Part shown: positions 8,843-18,298 of the stretch, one piece after another
Layout: the number at the start of each line of letters is the position of its first letter
Numbering within the stretch: position 1 is the first letter of the stretch
Assembly (NCBI RefSeq): GCF_025854275.1
Contig: NZ_CP107567.1
Location: forward strand, 5,952,001-6,016,000
Reading direction: 5' to 3'
DNA from: Streptomyces peucetius
Lineage (GTDB): Bacteria; Actinomycetota; Actinomycetes; Streptomycetales; Streptomycetaceae
Length of the DNA: 64,000 nucleotides
Position numbers and translations under genes: made by a program
Notes under the pieces: model-generated
The model's database searches: none
What the model was told of the DNA's origin: nothing
Seen by the model: the letters and a program-made list of their open reading frames with translations, nothing else

Positions 8843-8870
8843 TTGACAGTAAAATCGAACATCCATTCTT
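8843..8870 (+). promoter_or_regulatory. recA upstream promoter with LexA (SOS) box
   Basis: A TTGACA -35 hexamer at 8843-8848 is followed by TCGAACATCCATTCT (8855-8869), which has the GAAC-N4-ATTC form of the streptomycete recA SOS box and overlaps the spacer and -10 region (ATTCTT 8865-8870). LexA binding here would repress this promoter. Confidence 0.75.
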
Positions 8871-8898
8871 ATGGGATCCCGGCCCTCGTTCCCACGAG

Positions 8899-8907
8899 TT
8901 ATCCACA
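8899..8907 (+). promoter_or_regulatory. Perfect DnaA box in the recA leader
   Basis: TTATCCACA, the canonical 9-bp DnaA box, lies between the two recA promoters. Only one copy was noticed, so it is not an origin. Confidence 0.45.
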
Positions 8908-8930
8908 GGCCGGCCGGACGTCGGGGCCCA

Positions 8931-8953
8931 TTGTCAGTGGCAGGGGTTAGCGT
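8931..8953 (+). promoter_or_regulatory. recA damage-inducible promoter of the RecA-NDp (PafBC-type) class
   Basis: TTGTCAGTGGC (8931-8941), a 6-bp gap and TAGCGT (8948-8953) match the LexA-independent actinobacterial promoter TTGTCAGTGGC-N6-TAGGGT. It lies 43 bp before the recA start, giving a second damage-responsive promoter besides the SOS-controlled one. Confidence 0.8.
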
Positions 8954-8996
8954 CTTTGACGTGAAGCGATCGACACAAGCAAATCGGGTGGAACCC

Positions 8997-10121
8997 ATGG
9001 CAGGAACCGACCGCGAGAAGGCGCTCGACGCCGCGCTCGCACAGATTGAACGGCAATTCGGCAAGGGTGCCGTGATGCGACTGGGCGAGCGGCCGAACGA
9101 GCCCGTCGAGGTCATCCCCACCGGGTCGACCGCCCTCGACGTCGCCCTCGGCGTCGGCGGCCTGCCGCGCGGGCGTGTGGTGGAGGTGTACGGGCCGGAG
9201 TCCTCCGGTAAGACGACCCTCACGCTGCACGCCGTGGCCAACGCCCAGAAGGCGGGCGGCGCGGTGGCCTTCGTGGACGCGGAGCACGCCCTCGACCCGG
9301 AGTACGCGAAGAAGCTCGGCGTCGACATCGACAACCTGATCCTGTCGCAGCCGGACAACGGCGAGCAGGCGCTCGAGATCGTTGACATGCTCGTCCGCTC
9401 GGGCGCGCTCGACCTGATCGTCATCGACTCCGTCGCGGCCCTGGTGCCCAAGGCGGAGATCGAGGGCGAGATGGGAGACTCGCACGTCGGTCTGCAGGCG
9501 CGGCTGATGAGCCAGGCGCTCCGGAAGATCACCAGCGCGCTCAACCAGTCCAAGACCACCGCGATCTTCATCAACCAGCTCCGCGAGAAGATCGGTGTGA
9601 TGTTCGGCTCCCCGGAGACCACGACCGGTGGCCGGGCACTGAAGTTCTACGCCTCCGTGCGTCTGGACATCCGCCGTATCGAGACCCTCAAGGACGGCAC
9701 GGACGCGGTCGGCAACCGCACCCGCGTCAAGGTCGTCAAGAACAAGGTCGCGCCGCCCTTCAAGCAGGCCGAGTTCGACATCCTCTACGGCCAGGGCATC
9801 AGCCGCGAGGGCGGCCTGATCGACATGGGCGTGGAGCACGGCTTCGTCCGCAAGGCCGGCGCCTGGTACACGTACGAGGGCGACCAGCTCGGCCAGGGCA
9901 AGGAGAACGCCCGTAACTTCCTGAAGGACAACCCCGATCTCGCCAACGAGATCGAGAAGAAGATCAAGGAGAAGCTCGGCGTCGGCGTCAGGCCCGAGAC
10001 CCCCGCGGCGGAGCCGGGAACGGACGCGGCCGTCGCGGCGCCTGCCGAGGACGCGGCGAAGTCGGTGCCCGCGCCCGCCTCCAAGGCGAAGGCGGCCAAG
10101 ACGGCGGCGGCCAAGGGGTAG
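8997..10121 (+). CDS. recA: Recombinase RecA
   Basis: A 374-residue RecA: Walker [11 protein letters not shown] (near residue 70), MAW-type [18 protein letters not shown], loop motifs and the usual [11 protein letters not shown] region. The C-terminal tail is longer and Ala/Lys-rich (ending [10 protein letters not shown]), as in Streptomyces. It catalyses homologous pairing and strand exchange and activates LexA self-cleavage. ATG 8997 with GTGGAA upstream is chosen; an in-frame GTG farther upstream (8961) lies in the leader. recX follows after 3 bp. Confidence 0.98.
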   Translation: MAGTDREKALDAALAQIERQFGKGAVMRLGERPNEPVEVIPTGSTALDVALGVGGLPRGRVVEVYGPESSGKTTLTLHAVANAQKAGGAVAFVDAEHALDPEYAKKLGVDIDNLILSQPDNGEQALEIVDMLVRSGALDLIVIDSVAALVPKAEIEGEMGDSHVGLQARLMSQALRKITSALNQSKTTAIFINQLREKIGVMFGSPETTTGGRALKFYASVRLDIRRIETLKDGTDAVGNRTRVKVVKNKVAPPFKQAEFDILYGQGISREGGLIDMGVEHGFVRKAGAWYTYEGDQLGQGKENARNFLKDNPDLANEIEKKIKEKLGVGVRPETPAAEPGTDAAVAAPAEDAAKSVPAPASKAKAAKTAAAKG

Positions 10122-10124
10122 CAC

Positions 10125-10697
10125 ATGGCCGCCCGGCGTACCGAATGGCCGGGTGACAGCCCTGACTCGTCGAGGGCCGAGAAGGAGCTGTCGCCCCGGG
10201 ATCCGGCGGAGCGGGCGCGGGCGATCTGCCTGCGCCTGCTCACCGGGACCCCGCGTACCCGCAAACAGCTCGCGGACGCGCTGCACAAGCGGGAGATCCC
10301 CTCGGAGGCGGCCGAGGAGGTCCTCTCCCGCTTCGAGGACGTGGGACTGATCAACGACGCCGCCTTCGCCGACGCGTGGGTGGAGTCCCGGCACCACGGC
10401 CGGGGCCTCGCCCGGCGTGCCCTGGCACGGGAGCTGCGGACCAAGGGCGTGGACTCCACGCTGATCGACGAGGCCGTGGGGCAGCTCGACTCCGACCAGG
10501 AAGAGGCGACCGCGCGCGAGCTGGTGGCGCGCAAGCTGCGCTCCACCAGAGGCCTCGACCGCGACCGGCGCCTGCGCCGCCTGGCCGGAATGCTCGCCCG
10601 CAAGGGCTACCCGGAGGGCATGGCCCTGCGAGTGGTCAGGCGCGCCCTGGAGGAGGAGGGCGAGGACACGACGGACCTGGACGAGGCGGGCTGCTGA
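10125..10697 (+). CDS. recX: RecX regulatory protein
   Basis: A 190-residue RecX with its tandem three-helix repeats: LLTGTPRTRKQLADALHKREIP, then FEDVGLINDAAFADAWVESR (signature GLINDxxFAxxWVxxR), and RDRRLRRLAGMLARKGYP. It binds and blocks RecA filaments. The start lies 3 bp after the recA stop, so the two are co-transcribed. Confidence 0.96.
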   Translation: MAARRTEWPGDSPDSSRAEKELSPRDPAERARAICLRLLTGTPRTRKQLADALHKREIPSEAAEEVLSRFEDVGLINDAAFADAWVESRHHGRGLARRALARELRTKGVDSTLIDEAVGQLDSDQEEATARELVARKLRSTRGLDRDRRLRRLAGMLARKGYPEGMALRVVRRALEEEGEDTTDLDEAGC

Positions 10698-10717
10698 AGG
10701 GCAGGAGCGCGACGCGG

Positions 10718-12325
10718 TCAGATGCCGGTGTCCGCGGTGCGGTCGGAGTCCTGCGGGTCCTGCGCGCCTCCTCGTGCGATGTCCGCGGCGGCGTGCAATT
10801 CCGCGGGCCGCACCCCCGCGAAGGCGGCCACCAGATGCCCGTCGGGCCGCACCAGCAGCACGGTGTGTGCGGACGCGCCCGGGTAGCTCTCCGTCACCAG
10901 CAGCTCGGCCTGGACCGGCAAGCCGGACACGGCCGCCGCCAGCCTCGGCATGACGCCCGCCCCGACCCAGTGCCGCCGGTCCCACACCCCGGTGCCCGGG
11001 GCCACCAGTACGACGAGCAGACGTCCCTGCCCCAGCCGGTCCCGCAACAGGGCCGTGGTGCCGTCGGGAGCCGTGACCTGTACGTCGGCGACCGGTGAGC
11101 CCGGCCCCGCGCCGGTGAGGGCCGGCGGGCCGGAGGGTTCCGGCGTGAGGGGGGAGTGCGCGTAGACGGGCGGAGCGCCGAGTGCGCCCTGCCCGAGATG
11201 TGCGTCGGTGAGCATGGCGTCGTGCCCACGGGCCGCCCCTGGGAGGTACATGCGCAGCCCGCCGCCGCTGCGGAGTATCGGCAGCGATTGGTCGGCGGCG
11301 CGCAGCCGCGCGGCGACGGCGGTGCGCCGTTCCGTCTGGTAGCTGTCCAGGAGCGTTTCCGACGCGCCGTGGTGCCACGCCTGGGCCAGCTTCCAGGCCA
11401 GGTTGTCCACGTCCCGCAGCCCCTCGTCGAGCCCCTGGGTGCCGACGGCCCCCATCAGATGGGCCGCGTCACCGGCAAGGAATGCGCGGTCCACGCGCCA
11501 GCGTCGGGCGAGCCGGTGGTGGAGGGTGTGGACGCCGGTGTCGAGCAGTTCGTACGGCGGGGCCTGGCCGCACCAGCCGGTCAGGGTGTCGCGGATCCGC
11601 GCCACCAGCGCCTCGGGGGTGACCAGTTCGCCGCGGGGGGCGAGGAGCCAGTCCAGCCGCCAGACGCCGTCCGGGAGCGGGCGCGCGGTGATCTCGGCAC
11701 CACCCGAGCTCCACGGCGGCTGACGGTGCAGCAACGCTTCGCCGGGCCAGGGCAGTTCGGTGCGCAGCGCGGCCACGGCGTGACGTTCCACCGCCGTACG
11801 GCCCGGGAAGCGGATGCCGAGGAGCTTGCGGACCGTCGACCTTGCGCCGTCGCACCCCACAAGGTGACTCCCGCGCCACCAAGTGGCCGAAGGACCCTTG
11901 GTGTGCACGCCCACCCCTCCGGCGTCCTGTTCGAGCGAGTCGAGGCGGCTGTCAGTGACCAGCCGTACGAGCCGGTGCTCCATGGCGGCCTCGCGCAGTC
12001 CGAGGGCGAGGCTGTGCTGAGGGATGTGCAGCGGTGCGGCGGGACCTTCACTGTCGTCGTCGCCGAGGGGCAGCTGCCGCAGGTCCTGCTTGCGCAGCAT
12101 CGACCGCCAACCGGTCCACCGGACACCTGCGTCGTGCACGGTGCCGCAGCCGAGCCGCTCCACCAGGGCCGCTGTGTCGGGGCGGAGCACGACGGTGCGG
12201 GCGGGACGCGGTTCGGGTTTCCCGTTGGTCTCGTCGAGTACGACGGAGGGGACGCCCTGTGCTGCGAGGGCGAGGGAGAGCGAGAGTCCGACCGGGCCGG
12301 CGCCGACCACGATCACCGGGTCCAC
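10718..12325 (-). CDS. FAD-dependent aromatic monooxygenase (PheA/TetX-type)
   Basis: A 535-residue flavoprotein hydroxylase. The N terminus VDPVIVVGAGPVGLSLSLALA is the GxGxxG FAD-binding motif; the mid motif LVGCDGARSTVRKLLG and FLAGDAAHLMGAVGTQGLDEGLRDVDNLAWKL is the GD/DG FAD ribityl-binding region; a thioredoxin-like C-terminal domain follows. Family members hydroxylate phenols or polyketide aromatics using NAD(P)H and O2. GTG 12325, with GAGGAG about 10 bp upstream, is preferred over a start 37 codons earlier. Substrate unknown; tail-to-tail with recX. Confidence 0.9.
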   Translation of the reverse strand: MDPVIVVGAGPVGLSLSLALAAQGVPSVVLDETNGKPEPRPARTVVLRPDTAALVERLGCGTVHDAGVRWTGWRSMLRKQDLRQLPLGDDDSEGPAAPLHIPQHSLALGLREAAMEHRLVRLVTDSRLDSLEQDAGGVGVHTKGPSATWWRGSHLVGCDGARSTVRKLLGIRFPGRTAVERHAVAALRTELPWPGEALLHRQPPWSSGGAEITARPLPDGVWRLDWLLAPRGELVTPEALVARIRDTLTGWCGQAPPYELLDTGVHTLHHRLARRWRVDRAFLAGDAAHLMGAVGTQGLDEGLRDVDNLAWKLAQAWHHGASETLLDSYQTERRTAVAARLRAADQSLPILRSGGGLRMYLPGAARGHDAMLTDAHLGQGALGAPPVYAHSPLTPEPSGPPALTGAGPGSPVADVQVTAPDGTTALLRDRLGQGRLLVVLVAPGTGVWDRRHWVGAGVMPRLAAAVSGLPVQAELLVTESYPGASAHTVLLVRPDGHLVAAFAGVRPAELHAAADIARGGAQDPQDSDRTADTGI

Positions 12326-12452
12326 GGCGTGACTCCTCGGGCCCGGAGGGTCGTGCGGGAAAGTGCTGTTGGAGCCCGGTGCGCGATCACAGAACGTATG
12401 CAACCGACTGCCGGTGCCTGCGTCAAGCTGCCTCAAGCGACACCGTGGACGC

Positions 12453-12490
12453 GGTGAGGGGCGGTGGCCGTACGGCCACCGCCCCTCACC
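12453..12490 (-). terminator. Perfect 38-bp palindrome downstream of the glu operon
   Basis: A fully self-complementary sequence (GGTGAGGGGC ... GCCCCTCACC, centre 12471/12472) 22 bp past the gluD stop and upstream of the monooxygenase gene. It would make a very stable hairpin and probably ends the glu operon; being symmetric, it could act on either strand. Confidence 0.7.
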
Positions 12491-12511
12491 GGTCGAACAT
12501 CGGATGAACCG

Positions 12512-13417
12512 TCAGCCGGCCCGTCCGTCATCGGTCTTGGCGACTCCAGGCTCCCCGACGGGCTCCTCCGCGCCGCCGGGTGCGGTCAGTACCGCGCCCG
12601 TGCTCCTCTTGGCCTGTCGCAGCCTGCGTTCCAGCCAGGAAGCGAAGGTGGTGAGGATCAGGTTAAGGACGATGAAGATCAGTGCGACGACGATGAAGCT
12701 GGGGATGGTGTTCGCGTAGTTCGCGGACAGGGTGCCCTGCGCGCTGAGCAGCTCGGCGAAGGCCAGCAGCGCGCCGCCGAGTGCGGTGTCCTTGACGATC
12801 ACGACAAGCTGGCTGACCAGAGCCGGCAGCATCGCGGTGACGGACTGCGGGAGCAGCACGTTCGTCATCGTCTGGCCCTTGCGCAGGCCGATGGCCTTCG
12901 CCGCTTCCGACTGGCCCTTGGGCAGCGACAGGATGCCGGCCCGGACGACCTCGGCGAGGACCGACGCGTTGTAGAGGACGAGGCCGGTGACCACCGCGTA
13001 CAACGGGCGGACGTCGCTGCTGATGTTGGTGTAGCTCGAGTAGAACTCGTTCGCGAACAGCATCAGGAGCAGGACGGGAATGGCGCGGAAGAACTCCACG
13101 ACCACGCCCGACGGGACGCGGACCCAACGGTGGTCGGAGAGCCTGGCGATGCCGAAGATCGCGCCCAGCGGCAGGGCGATCACCATGGCGAGGGCCGCTG
13201 CCTTCAGTGTGTTGGCGAGGCCGGGCAGCAGGTAGGTCGTCCAGGCCGGAGCCTCGGTGAACGGCTTCCACAGGGACCACTCGAGCTGTCCGTTGTCGGC
13301 CATGGTGCCCAGTACCCACCAGATGCCCAGTGCCAGCGCGGTGAGGAAGACGGCCGTGTAGACGATATTGCGACGCTTGGCGCGGGGGCCGGGAGCGTCG
13401 TAGAGGACCGATGTCAT
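12512..13417 (-). CDS. gluD: Glutamate-type amino acid ABC transporter permease (GluD-like)
   Basis: A 301-residue permease of the HisM/GluD type with several membrane helices. The EAA loop is AEVVRAGILSLPKGQSEAAKAIGLRKGQT, characteristic of polar amino acid transporters. Its start overlaps the gluC stop by 4 bp. A charged C-terminal tail of about 40 residues follows the last helix. With GluC it forms the channel in the cytoplasmic membrane. Confidence 0.93.
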   Translation of the reverse strand: MTSVLYDAPGPRAKRRNIVYTAVFLTALALGIWWVLGTMADNGQLEWSLWKPFTEAPAWTTYLLPGLANTLKAAALAMVIALPLGAIFGIARLSDHRWVRVPSGVVVEFFRAIPVLLLMLFANEFYSSYTNISSDVRPLYAVVTGLVLYNASVLAEVVRAGILSLPKGQSEAAKAIGLRKGQTMTNVLLPQSVTAMLPALVSQLVVIVKDTALGGALLAFAELLSAQGTLSANYANTIPSFIVVALIFIVLNLILTTFASWLERRLRQAKRSTGAVLTAPGGAEEPVGEPGVAKTDDGRAG

Positions 13418-14082
13418 CGCTTCACCGCCATGCGCTTGCCGACCCAGCCGAGGATGAGGCCGGTGGGGAGGGTGAGGACCACGAAGCCGAACGCGAAGAT
13501 CGCCGAGATGAGGACGAGCTGTGCCTCGTTCTCGATCATCTCCTTCATCAGCAGAGCCGCTTCCGCGACGCCGATGGCCGCAGCGACCGTGGTGTTCTTG
13601 GTGAGGGCGATCAGCACATTCGTGAGCGGGGCGATGACCGAGCGGAACGCCTGCGGAAGCACGATGGTCGTCAGGACCTGCGTGAAGCTCAGACCGAGGG
13701 CGCGTGCCGCCTCCGCCTGGCCGACCGGCACCGTGTTGATGCCGGAGCGCACGGCCTCGCAGACGAAGGCAGCGGTGTAGGCCGAGAGGCTGAGGACCGC
13801 CAGCCGGAACGACAGCGCGTTGAAGTCGTCGGCCACCCCGAGCGTCATACCGAAGACATCGGCGAGGCCGATCGAGGAGAAGACGATGATCAGGGTCAGC
13901 GGGATGTTCCGGACCACGTTCACATAGACCGTGCCGAACGCCCGCATCAGAGGCACTGGGCTCACCCGCATCGCGGCGAGGACGGTGCCGAGCACCAGGG
14001 AGCCGATTCCGGAGAGGACGGTGAGTTTCACCGTCATCCAGAACGCCCCGAGCAAGTCGTAACCTTCAAGAAAGTCGAACAC
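13414..14082 (-). CDS. gluC: Glutamate-type amino acid ABC transporter permease (GluC-like)
   Basis: A 222-residue permease with the EAA loop CEAVRSGINTVPVGQAEAARALGL and hydrophobic helices at both ends. It is paired with GluD through a 4-bp overlap. A strong hairpin separates it from gluB upstream, which would lower permease expression relative to the binding protein. Confidence 0.93.
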   Translation of the reverse strand: MFDFLEGYDLLGAFWMTVKLTVLSGIGSLVLGTVLAAMRVSPVPLMRAFGTVYVNVVRNIPLTLIIVFSSIGLADVFGMTLGVADDFNALSFRLAVLSLSAYTAAFVCEAVRSGINTVPVGQAEAARALGLSFTQVLTTIVLPQAFRSVIAPLTNVLIALTKNTTVAAAIGVAEAALLMKEMIENEAQLVLISAIFAFGFVVLTLPTGLILGWVGKRMAVKR

Positions 14083-14115
14083 GATCTCCCGCGCTTCCGC
14101 GTGTGGGAGGGCCGG

Positions 14116-14141
14116 GCGCGCCGCCCTCAGGGGCGGCGCGC
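14116..14141 (-). terminator. Intra-operon hairpin between gluB and gluC
   Basis: An 11-bp perfect stem (GCGCGCCGCCC with GGGCGGCGCGC) and a 4-nt loop lie just past the gluB stop. Such a hairpin after a binding-protein gene commonly attenuates downstream permease transcription or stabilises the upstream mRNA. Confidence 0.65.
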
Positions 14142-14156
14142 TGTCTCAGCCCTGCT

Positions 14157-14999
14157 TCACTTGACGATGTTGCCGATCTTCGGGGCGGGCTCGTTCTTGT
14201 AGTTGGCCGGGCCGAAGTTGTCCTTGACGGCCTGCTCCCAGGCACTGTCCTGGACCATCTTCTCGAGGGCGGCGTTGATCTTGTCGACCATCTCCTTGTC
14301 GCCCTTCTTGACGCCGATGCCGTAGTTCTCGTTGCTCAGCTTGAGGCCGGCGAGCTTGAACTTTCCCTTGTACTGCGGCTGCGCGGCGTAACCGGCGAGG
14401 ATCGAGTCGTCGGTGGTCAGCGCATCGACCCGGCCGCTCTGGAGGGCACCGAGGCACTGGGAGTACGTGGGGTACTCCTGCAGTTGGGCCTTCGGGGCGA
14501 AGTCCTTCTTCACGTTCTGCGCGGACGTGGAGCCGACGACCGAGCAGAGCTTCTTGCCGTTGAGGTCGTCGCCCTTGGTGACGTTGTCGTCGGCGCGGAT
14601 CAGCAGGTCCTGGTGGGCGAGCAGGTACGGGCCGGCGAAGTCGACCTTCTCCGCGCGCTCGTCGGTGATCGAGTACGTGGCGGCGATGAAGTCCACGTCG
14701 CCGCGGGCCAGGGCGGTCTCGCGGTCGGCGCTCTTCGTCTCCTTGAACTCGATGTCGCCCTCTTTGTAGCCGAGCTCCTTGGCGACGTACTTGGCGACGT
14801 CGACGTCGAAGCCGGTGAAAGAGCCGTCCGGGGTCTTCAGGCCGAGGCCCGGCTGGTCGTACTTGATGCCGACCGTGATCTTCTTGTTGCCGCCGTCGGA
14901 GCCGGAGCCGCCGTCCCCGCCGTCGGAGCCACAGGCGGTGGCGGTCAGGGCGAGCGCGAAGACGGTGGCCGAAGCGGCGGTGACCTTACGAAGCTTCAT
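14157..14999 (-). CDS. gluB: Glutamate-type amino acid ABC transporter substrate-binding lipoprotein (GluB-like)
   Basis: A 280-residue SBP_bac_3 protein. The lipoprotein signal ends in LTATAC with the acylated Cys at residue 23, followed by a Gly/Ser/Asp linker. The substrate-binding motif GFDVDVAKYVAKELG and the block DVDFIAATYSITDERAEKVDFAGPY are typical for polar amino acid binders. It delivers its ligand to GluC/GluD on the outer face of the membrane. Confidence 0.95.
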   Translation of the reverse strand: MKLRKVTAASATVFALALTATACGSDGGDGGSGSDGGNKKITVGIKYDQPGLGLKTPDGSFTGFDVDVAKYVAKELGYKEGDIEFKETKSADRETALARGDVDFIAATYSITDERAEKVDFAGPYLLAHQDLLIRADDNVTKGDDLNGKKLCSVVGSTSAQNVKKDFAPKAQLQEYPTYSQCLGALQSGRVDALTTDDSILAGYAAQPQYKGKFKLAGLKLSNENYGIGVKKGDKEMVDKINAALEKMVQDSAWEQAVKDNFGPANYKNEPAPKIGNIVK

Positions 15000-15069
15000 G
15001 ATGACTTCCCTAAAGTTTGACGCGAAGTGTCGGATCAGATGCGAAGTATGGAATCAGCTGATCCGGGAC

Positions 15070-15852
15070 TCAGTGGTGAAGGATCTTCGACAGGAAGTCC
15101 TTGGCCCGGTCGCTGCGCGGGTTGCTGAAGAACTCCTCGGGCGTCGCCTCTTCGACGATCTTGCCGTCCGCCATGAACACGACCCGGTTCGCGGCGGATC
15201 GGGCGAAGCCCATCTCGTGTGTGACGACCACCATTGTCATCCCGTCGCGCGCGAGCTGCTGCATGACTTCGAGGACCTCGTTGATCATCTCGGGGTCGAG
15301 GGCCGATGTCGGCTCGTCGAAGAGCATGACCTTCGGGTCCATGGCCAGCGCCCGCGCGATCGCCACCCGCTGCTGCTGGCCGCCGGAGAGCTGTGCGGGG
15401 TACTTGTCGGCCTGCGCGGCGACGCCCACCCGGTCGAGCAGTGCCCGGGCCTTGGTCTCCGCCGCCTTCTTGTCGGCCTTGCGGACCTTGATCTGCCCCA
15501 GCGTCACGTTCTCCAGCACGGTCTTGTGCGCGAAGAGGTTGAACGACTGGAAGACCATGCCGACGTCCGCGCGCAGCCGGGCGAGTTCCTTGCCCTCGTG
15601 CGGCAGCGGCTTGCCGTCGATCGTGATCGAGCCGGAGTCGACCGTCTCCAGGCGGTTGATGGTGCGGCACAGCGTGGACTTTCCGGACCCGGAAGGTCCG
15701 ATGACGACCACGACCTCGCCCCGGGCGATGGTCAGGTCGATGTCCTGGAGCACATGCAGCGCGCCGAAGTGCTTGTTCACGTTGCTCAGCACGACCAGAT
15801 CGGCCGTGGGCACCGCGTCCTCGGCGTCCTTGGTCACTGACACTCCGCTCAT
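15070..15852 (-). CDS. gluA: Glutamate-type amino acid ABC transporter ATPase (GluA-like)
   Basis: About 260 residues with Walker [12 protein letters not shown]-loop VFQSFNLF, signature [16 protein letters not shown], Walker [14 protein letters not shown] and the switch His in VVTHEMGFA. It powers import through GluC/GluD. ATG 15852 (MSGVSVTKD) is chosen; a GTG 15 codons upstream lacks a ribosome site. First gene of the minus-strand glu operon, divergent from the two-component genes. Confidence 0.93.
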   Translation of the reverse strand: MSGVSVTKDAEDAVPTADLVVLSNVNKHFGALHVLQDIDLTIARGEVVVVIGPSGSGKSTLCRTINRLETVDSGSITIDGKPLPHEGKELARLRADVGMVFQSFNLFAHKTVLENVTLGQIKVRKADKKAAETKARALLDRVGVAAQADKYPAQLSGGQQQRVAIARALAMDPKVMLFDEPTSALDPEMINEVLEVMQQLARDGMTMVVVTHEMGFARSAANRVVFMADGKIVEEATPEEFFSNPRSDRAKDFLSKILHH

Positions 15853-16140
15853 CGGCTTCTTGCTCCGTCCTCCTCGGTTGGGAGGGACCTTAGTCACGCG
15901 CTGCGACCAGCGTCATTACATCTGAGGGGAAATTGAGCATAACGATCCGGCCTCATCCGGACACTATGCGTGAACGGGGTGCTGCACTGCGATACCGGGT
16001 GGATAACGGAACCGTCCGAGGCCCTGGTGCCTCTTGACTGTGCGCCGGGAAATCCGACTTGATGCCCTGTGGTGTGTCGCGGAACAGCCGGACAACGCCA
16101 CACGACCGCACTACGAACGCCATTAGACCGGAGGGGGGCC

Positions 16141-16845
16141 ATGAGGCTGCTGCTCGTCGAGGACGACGACCATGTCGCCGCCGCCCTGTCGGCGGTGCTC
16201 GCCCGGCACGGCTTCGAGGTGGTGCACGCCCGTAACGGCGAGGAGGCCCTGCGGGCCGTCCTGCCGGCCACGGAACCGGCCAAGCCGCCCTTCGGCGTCG
16301 TCCTGCTGGACCTCGGCCTGCCCGACCAGGACGGTTACCAGGTGTGCGGCAAGATAAGGAAGCTGACCTCCACGCCCGTGATCATGGTGACGGCCCGCTC
16401 CGACGTCCGCTCCCGCATCCACGGTCTCAACCTGGGCGCGGACGACTACGTGGTCAAGCCGTACGACACCGGCGAGCTGCTGGCCCGGATCCATGCCGTC
16501 AGCCGGCGCACCACGACCGACGACGCCGCCGCGCCCGTCGCCGACGAGGCCCTGCGGCTGGGACCGGTCACCATCGAGCTGCCCACCCGCAGAGTGAGCG
16601 TGGACGGCACGGCCGTACAGCTCACCCGCAAGGAGTTCGACCTCCTGGCCCTGCTCGCCCAGCGCCCCGGCGTGGTCTTCCGGCGCGAGCAGATCATCAG
16701 TGAGGTGTGGCGTACCAGCTGGGAGGGCACCGGTCGCACCCTCGAGGTGCACGTGGCGTCCCTGCGCTCCAAGCTCCGGATGCCTGCCCTGATCGAGACC
16801 GTGCGGGGCGTCGGCTACCGGCTCGTCGCGCCCACCGGGGTGTAA
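16141..16845 (+). CDS. OmpR/PhoB-type response regulator
   Basis: A 234-residue response regulator. The receiver domain has the acidic pair in LLLVEDDDHV, the phospho-acceptor Asp in VVLLDLGLPDQDGYQV, the switch Thr (VIMVTARSD) and the conserved Lys (DDYVVKPYDTGEL). The winged-helix DNA-binding domain covers the last about 100 residues (LTRKEFDLLALLAQRPG; LEVHVASLRSKL; VRGVGYRL). A strong ribosome site (GGAGGGGGG) precedes ATG 16141. The partner kinase follows 15 bp downstream. Confidence 0.95.
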   Translation: MRLLLVEDDDHVAAALSAVLARHGFEVVHARNGEEALRAVLPATEPAKPPFGVVLLDLGLPDQDGYQVCGKIRKLTSTPVIMVTARSDVRSRIHGLNLGADDYVVKPYDTGELLARIHAVSRRTTTDDAAAPVADEALRLGPVTIELPTRRVSVDGTAVQLTRKEFDLLALLAQRPGVVFRREQIISEVWRTSWEGTGRTLEVHVASLRSKLRMPALIETVRGVGYRLVAPTGV

Positions 16846-16860
16846 GGCCCTCCGGCTCCG

Positions 16861-18258
16861 GTGCGTACCCGACTCCTTCCGCTGCTCATCGTGCTCATGG
16901 CCGGTGTGCTTCTGGCGCTCGGCTTTCCGCTGGCCGTGAGCGTCGCGGCGGCACAGCAGCAGCGGGTCGTCGTCGACCGCATCGACGACACCGTGCGGTT
17001 CGCGGCGCTCGCCCAGTTCGTCACCGACCAGGGGACCGCGCCGGACGAGCGCCGCTCGACGCTCCAGGAGCAGCTCGACCGCTACCACGACACGTACGGG
17101 ATCAGGGCGGGGGTCTTCTACCGCAGCGGCGACGCGATGGCGCGCGCGCCGCGCGACTGGTACCTGCCCACGGAGGGGGAGGGCCGCGGGGCGTTCCAGG
17201 AGGCACTCACCGGCCGGCGCAGCCAGGACCCGCCGCAGGTGTGGCCGTGGCAGCGCGGCGAACGGCTGGTCGTCGCCTCCCCGGTCGTGCGGGACGGGGA
17301 CGTCGTCGCCGTGGTGTTCACCGACTCACCGACCGACCAGCTGCGTTCGCGCGTCCTGCGGGGCTGGCTGCTGATCGCGGCCGGTGAAAGCGCCGCGATG
17401 CTCCTCGCGGTCGGCGCGGCCTTCCGTCTCACCGGGTGGGTGCTCAGGCCCGTTCGCATCCTGGACGCGGCCACCCACGACATCGCGACCGGGCGGATGA
17501 ACTCACGGGTCGCGGCCGCGAGCGGGCCGCCGGAGCTCCGGCGGCTGGCCCGCTCGTTCAACGAGATGGCCGACAACGTCGAGGAGGTCCTCGAACAGCA
17601 ACGGGCCTTCGTCGCGGACGCTTCCCATCAGTTGCGCAACCCGCTCGCCGCGCTGCTGCTGCGGATCGAGCTGCTCGCGCTCGAGCTCCCCGAGGGGAAC
17701 GCGGAGGTCGCCTCCGTCCGTACCGAGGGCAAGCGCCTCGCCCGGGTCCTGGACGATCTGCTGGACCTGGCCCTGGCCGAGCACGCCTCCGCGGAGCTGC
17801 GGCTCACCGACATCGGGGAGCTGACCGCCGAGCGGTTGACCGCGTGGCGGCCGCTGGCCGACGAGAAGGGCGTGCGGCTGTCGTCCAGGGCCGCCGCCGT
17901 CACCGCCTGGGTCGACCCCGTCGCGCTGTCCAGCGCACTCGACGCGGTGATCGACAACGCGCTGAAGTTCACTCCGCAGGGTGAGGAGGTGACTGTCGCG
18001 ACCGCGTCGCAGGGCAACACGTCGACCATCGTCGTCGCCGACCGGGGGCCGGGTCTGACCGACGAGGAGCTGTCCCGGATCGGCGACCGCTTCTGGCGCA
18101 GCGGCCACCACCAGAACGTGAAGGGCTCGGGGCTGGGCCTGTCGATCTCGAGGGCGCTGCTGGCGGCGGGCGGCGGGTCCATCGCCTACGCGCACCACGA
18201 GCCGCACGGTCTGAAGGTGACGCTCACCGTTCCGCGCCAGCGCCCCGAGGACGCCTGA
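16861..18258 (+). CDS. Sensor histidine kinase
   Basis: A 465-residue membrane kinase. An N-terminal helix (LPLLIVLMAGVLLALGFPLA), an extracytoplasmic sensor of about 130 residues and a second helix near residue 170 are followed by a HAMP domain, the H-box VADASHQLRNPLAALLLR (phospho-acceptor His), an N-box (DAVIDNALKFTP), and G-boxes (DRGPGL; GSGLGLSI). GTG start 16861. It phosphorylates the response regulator encoded just upstream; stimulus unknown. Confidence 0.94.
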   Translation: MRTRLLPLLIVLMAGVLLALGFPLAVSVAAAQQQRVVVDRIDDTVRFAALAQFVTDQGTAPDERRSTLQEQLDRYHDTYGIRAGVFYRSGDAMARAPRDWYLPTEGEGRGAFQEALTGRRSQDPPQVWPWQRGERLVVASPVVRDGDVVAVVFTDSPTDQLRSRVLRGWLLIAAGESAAMLLAVGAAFRLTGWVLRPVRILDAATHDIATGRMNSRVAAASGPPELRRLARSFNEMADNVEEVLEQQRAFVADASHQLRNPLAALLLRIELLALELPEGNAEVASVRTEGKRLARVLDDLLDLALAEHASAELRLTDIGELTAERLTAWRPLADEKGVRLSSRAAAVTAWVDPVALSSALDAVIDNALKFTPQGEEVTVATASQGNTSTIVVADRGPGLTDEELSRIGDRFWRSGHHQNVKGSGLGLSISRALLAAGGGSIAYAHHEPHGLKVTLTVPRQRPEDA

Positions 18259-18298
18259 CCGCATCCCGCGGAGCGGAAGCGGTCCGACCCGGCAGGGT

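Noticed and set aside
8934..11378. A long minus-strand frame opposite recA and recX
   Set aside because: Lies wholly across recA-recX and part of the monooxygenase; no domain motif.
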